Source: DASSFG01 sp035547915 (GTDB lineage Bacteria > Planctomycetota > Planctomycetia > Pirellulales > JAICIG01). From it: a stretch of 64,000 bases of DNA. Shown one piece after another: positions 61,106-64,000 of this stretch. The stretch is from the NCBI GenBank assembly GCA_035547915.1, contig DASZTS010000029.1, forward strand, positions 186,001 through 250,000, read 5' to 3'. The notes below the pieces were generated by a model. It did not search any database and had not been told where the DNA came from. It was given only the letters and a program-made list of their open reading frames with translations. How positions within the stretch are numbered: position 1 is the stretch's first letter; every line of letters starts with the position of its first letter. Position numbers and translations under genes: made by a program.

Positions 61106-61126
61106 GATGTCGGCGGCGGCGACATC
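61106..61126. promoter_or_regulatory. Perfect inverted repeat in the RHH/RND-adaptor intergenic region
   Basis: GATGTCG (61106-61112), 7-nt spacer GCGGCGG and CGACATC (61120-61126). It lies between the RHH gene (minus) and the adaptor gene (plus), about 200 bp from the RHH start and 165 bp before the adaptor promoter. A dyad of this kind could be an operator or a stem. The rest of 60908-61370 has no gene I can support. Confidence 0.35.
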
Positions 61127-61289
61127 CGCAGCGTGCCGCGACCCAAATTCGCAGCATCACCGTACAAAAAGATAAGGCGACCGCCGAGCGGGTATCGTTC
61201 CTGACGGTTTCGCAATCTATCGAAGAAACCTTGTAATTTGCGGCAACTGGCGATTATTTCGAGTTGCCCGATCCGATGACCATTACGGT

Positions 61290-61319
61290 TTGCCGGCGTT
61301 TACCGCCGTGTGGTACGCT
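61290..61319 (+). promoter_or_regulatory. Possible promoter of the RND adaptor gene
   Basis: TTGCCG (61290-61295), an 18-nt spacer and TACGCT (61314-61319). The expected start near 61326 leaves a 45-nt leader before the adaptor ATG at 61371. Two of six bases in the -35 and two in the -10 deviate from consensus. Confidence 0.35.
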
Positions 61320-61370
61320 CCAACAGGTCGCGAAGATCCCGCGTCCGGCCCATCACCGAGGACAGCCAGC

Positions 61371-62741
61371 ATGTCCGCGTTCGCTCAAATTCGTCATCGC
61401 CTGATCACGTTGATCCTGGTCGGCGGTCTGATCATCGCGGCCGCCATCGCGTATCCAAGGCTGGTGCACGTCCTAAAGCCTCCGCCCGCGGCCGTCCATC
61501 GTCATGGCAGTCCCCTGTTCAAGTTGATCGACGACAACTCGATGCAATTGTCGGCCGAGGCCGTGGCCAGCATCGGCCTCAAGTTGGTAACGGTCGAGCA
61601 CGCTCCGGCGCCTGAACCGTTGAGGCTGCCCGGTTACCTGCTGGTCGATCCCAATACGCTCGTGCCGATCCACAGCCGCTTTCCGGGCCAGGTGGTGCAA
61701 CTCGGCACGACGGAGGAGTTAGACGGAGCCGGCCAGCGGCACCCTCGTCCGCTGCGTTTTGGCGACGACGTGAAAAGGGAGCAACTCCTGGCAATGGTCT
61801 GGAGCACGGACATCGGGCAGAAGAAGGGTGAATTGGTCGACGCCCTCTCGAAGTTGAAGCTCGATCAAACGATTCTCAACAACTACCTGGCGGTCGGTGC
61901 CGCTGCTGTTCCGCCGCGGCAGATCGACGAGGCGAAACGCAACGTCGAAGCCGACAAGATCCTGGTCAATTCGGCCTTGCGAACATTGAAGTCCTGGCGA
62001 CTGACCGACGAGGAAATCAACGAAGTCGTGGAAGAGGCGAAGCAGTTGCGCGACGACCGCCAGCAGACCGCCGCCGCTAAGACGTGGTCGGAGTTGCCGA
62101 TCCGCGCACCGACGGACGGGGTACTCTTGGAAAAGAACGTCAACGTGGGCGAGGTGGTCGACACCAGCGACAACCTCTTCAAGATTGCCAACCTGTCGAG
62201 CATCCAGGTGCTGGCGTACGTCTACGAGGAAGACCTGCCGGCGATCGAGCATCTCAGCCCCGCGCAGCGGAATTGGAAGATCGATTTGAAAAGCGATCCC
62301 AACGATCAGCCGCGGCCGGGTAAATTCTCGCTGATTGGCAGCGTCATCGACCAGACGATGCGTACCGCGCCGATCGTTGGCTGGCTCGACAACCACGATC
62401 GTAAGCTCCGTGTGAACCAGTTCGTCACTGCCACGATCGAGTTGCCGGCCGACCCGGCGATGGTCAACCTACCGGTATCTGCGTTGTTCGAGGAGGGGGA
62501 CACGGCGGCCGTTTTTGTGGAAACGAGCGCCGACCCCCACCAAGTGACCCGCCGCATCGTGGCCGTCACGCGGCGAGGAGAAAAGATGGTCTTCGTCCGC
62601 GCCGAGCCCAATGCGGAAGAACGCAAAGAGGGAGCCTTGCCGTTGAAAGTTGGCGAGCGGGTGGTGATGTCCGGCGTGTTGGCGCTCAACGACGAACTCA
62701 CGAATCTCAAGTCGTCGCCCGACGACGAAGTGGAAGAATAG
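61371..62741 (+). CDS. RND efflux periplasmic adaptor (CusB-like)
   Basis: 456 residues from the ATG at 61371; a frame from 61290 is rejected because it lacks a ribosome site. One N-terminal membrane helix (LITLILVGGLIIAAAIAYP) is followed by an adaptor layout: the first lipoyl half DPNTLVPIHSRFPGQVVQLG near 100, a helical hairpin with long heptads (KLKLDQTILNNYLAVG to TDEEINEVVEEAKQLRDD), the second lipoyl half APTDGVLLEKNVNVGEVVDTSDNLFKIANLSS near 240-270, then barrel and membrane-proximal domains to the end. It lies 91 bp upstream of the RND pump gene and both point right. CusB-type adaptors serve metal or drug pumps; no Met-rich metal site is evident here. Confidence 0.93.
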   Translation: MSAFAQIRHRLITLILVGGLIIAAAIAYPRLVHVLKPPPAAVHRHGSPLFKLIDDNSMQLSAEAVASIGLKLVTVEHAPAPEPLRLPGYLLVDPNTLVPIHSRFPGQVVQLGTTEELDGAGQRHPRPLRFGDDVKREQLLAMVWSTDIGQKKGELVDALSKLKLDQTILNNYLAVGAAAVPPRQIDEAKRNVEADKILVNSALRTLKSWRLTDEEINEVVEEAKQLRDDRQQTAAAKTWSELPIRAPTDGVLLEKNVNVGEVVDTSDNLFKIANLSSIQVLAYVYEEDLPAIEHLSPAQRNWKIDLKSDPNDQPRPGKFSLIGSVIDQTMRTAPIVGWLDNHDRKLRVNQFVTATIELPADPAMVNLPVSALFEEGDTAAVFVETSADPHQVTRRIVAVTRRGEKMVFVRAEPNAEERKEGALPLKVGERVVMSGVLALNDELTNLKSSPDDEVEE

Positions 62742-62832
62742 TCCTGCGGCGCGGGTCGGAGCAGTCGAACCTCAACGGTATCCAAGCCCCGCCAACTCAA
62801 GCCCCCAGATCCGGAAACCTGAGTTCGATCCA

Positions 62833-64000
62833 TGGCATACCGCGTCATTCAATGGGCCTTGAACAACAAGTTGGTTGTGATCCTCTTGGCCTTCGCGCTG
62901 GCGGGAATCGGCTCGTATTCGTTCATCCACGTGAATGTCGAGGCGTATCCCGACCCGGCCCCGGCCATCATCGAGGTCATCGCCAAGTACCCTGGTGCCA
63001 GTGCCGAAGAAATCGAGCGAGAGGTAACGATCCCTCTCGAGGTCGCCATGGCGAGCATGCCGGGCCTGACCCTCACGCGCACCAAGTCGCTCTTCGGCCT
63101 GTCGCACATGCGCAACCAGTTCGACTACGGTATCGACTACTATTGGGCACGGCAGGAGGTGATCAATCGTTTGCAGTTCGTGAGCGGACTGCCCGACTCG
63201 GTCGACCCTGACATTTCGCCGACCAGTCCCACCGGTGAAATCCTGCGCTACACGCTGGAAAGCCCGAAAGACAAAGCGGGCAACGACCTTTATACACTGA
63301 ACGACCTCAAGGCCCTGCAAGACTGGGTGCTGGAACGCGAGTTTCGTCGCGTGCGGCGAATCATCGACGTCGTGAGCAGCGGCGGCACCGTCAAGCGCTA
63401 CGAAGTCCGCCCCGATCCCGAGCAATTGATGAACTATGGCGTCACGCTCGACCAATTGCAGAGCGCGATCACCAACAGCAACGCGAACGTCGGCGGCAAC
63501 TACATCTTCGAAGGCGACAACATGCTCAACGTGCGGGGCATCGGCCTGATCGGCCTGGGCCAGGATCCCACGCGATCGCTGAAGGTACTTAACGCCAAGA
63601 GCCCGGAAGACGCCGCCGCCTTTCTCCGCGACGAAGAGGAGCGGCGCATCCATCGTATTCGCCAGACCGTGATCACCGCTTACGACAATGTACCGGTACG
63701 CGTCGAGAACGTGGTCGAAGGTGGGCCGCTACGTTATGGCAAGGAGATCGGAGAGCGCGGTGTGCGCGTGTATTACCAGCCCCGCTTGGGGCAAATCAGT
63801 GCCAGCGTGCCCAAATTGGAAGACGATGGCGAACGGGCATTGGACTCGGCAGGCAATCCGGCCTGGCTCGACGAGAAAGAGCGCGTGCAGGGTATCGTCC
63901 TGTTGCGCAAGGGCGAGGCGTCTCTGCCGGCGCTACACTCGTTGGAAGCCAAGATCGATGAGTTGAATACGTCGAAAGGGAAGCTGCTGCCCGGCGTGAA
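62833..64000 (+). CDS. RND efflux inner-membrane transporter (N-terminal part, runs off window)
   Basis: The ATG at 62833 opens a frame to the window edge, 389 residues visible. The start MAYRVIQWALNNKLVVILLAFALAGIGSY is helix 1 of RND pumps. YPDPAPAIIEVIAKYPGASAEEIEREVTIPLE near 40-70 and MTxxKSLFGLSHMRNQF-type text near 90 are typical. The porter domain continues with AITNSNANVGGNYIFEGDN and LNVRGIGLIG near 235. Between that strand and GIVLLRKGE near 353 lie ~115 residues, against the ~50 I would expect in AcrB or CusA, so an insertion of ~60 residues is likely. The proton-relay residues lie outside the window. It follows the adaptor gene by 91 bp. Confidence 0.92.

Overview
The window is GC-rich, densely coded chromosomal DNA. 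Its gene content points to a planctomycete, most likely of the Pirellulales type: DUF1549/DUF1553 cytochrome-like proteins, DUF1559, DUF1080 and DUF4159 proteins, Tat-exported Gfo/Idh/MocA oxidoreductases, PPC-domain secreted proteins, a fused ResB-CcsA protein and a HAMP-array kinase. The taxon is inferred from family content only. I see no rRNA, tRNA, CRISPR array, phage or insertion sequence.

Layout. 1-2.3 kb: a HAMP-array kinase running off the left edge, with a possible small RNA or attenuator upstream, then a LOG-family nucleotide hydrolase. 2.3-8.2 kb: a DUF1559 variant, then a duplicated-domain lipoprotein overlapping a fused cytochrome c maturation protein (CcsBA). 8.2-12.2 kb: OsmC, a Gfo/Idh/MocA oxidoreductase and a CLC channel with CBS domains. 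12.2-14.7 kb: a heme/redox module in which an Rrf2 regulator and a secreted monoheme protein diverge from a DUF3365 monoheme protein, across an intergenic region with two related 22-bp sites flanking a good promoter. 15-17.4 kb: a secreted alpha/alpha-toroid protein with two DUF4159 domains. 17.5-21.5 kb: a small membrane protein, DUF1080, Tat-Gfo/Idh/MocA and acetate kinase. 21.6-28.6 kb: a tight minus-strand operon (TPR metallopeptidase, MazG, membrane-anchored protein, ABC ATPase, DUF2007 protein). 28.7-31.6 kb: ferredoxin, MscS, thioesterase, ACT protein, a membrane protein and a 57-residue coiled coil. 31.7-36.6 kb: pyrB, pyrC, a GT2 glycosyltransferase and a polytopic membrane protein. 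37.2-42.6 kb: the PrkA-YeaH-SpoVR stress/starvation cassette plus a fourth small gene, behind a 656-bp leader with a sigma-54-like promoter. 42.7-51.5 kb: an orphan efflux adaptor, then four co-directional secreted or anchored proteins (DUF1549/1553, PPC, toroid/HEAT, Gly-rich). 51.6-57.2 kb: asnS, trxB, aldehyde dehydrogenase and class III aminotransferase. 57.2-64 kb: an outer-membrane barrel, a TolC-like lipoprotein, a ribbon-helix-helix protein, and a divergent RND adaptor and pump running off the right edge.

The observations I rate highest are: the Rrf2/heme module with tandem candidate operators; the sigma-54-like promoter before prkA-yeaH-spoVR and the extra fourth gene; a 98-bp intergenic repeat present twice, gap-free, and centred on a terminator-like palindrome; the five-gene ABC/metallopeptidase operon without a recognisable permease; and the split tripartite efflux system with an RHH protein and a perfect palindrome between its halves.
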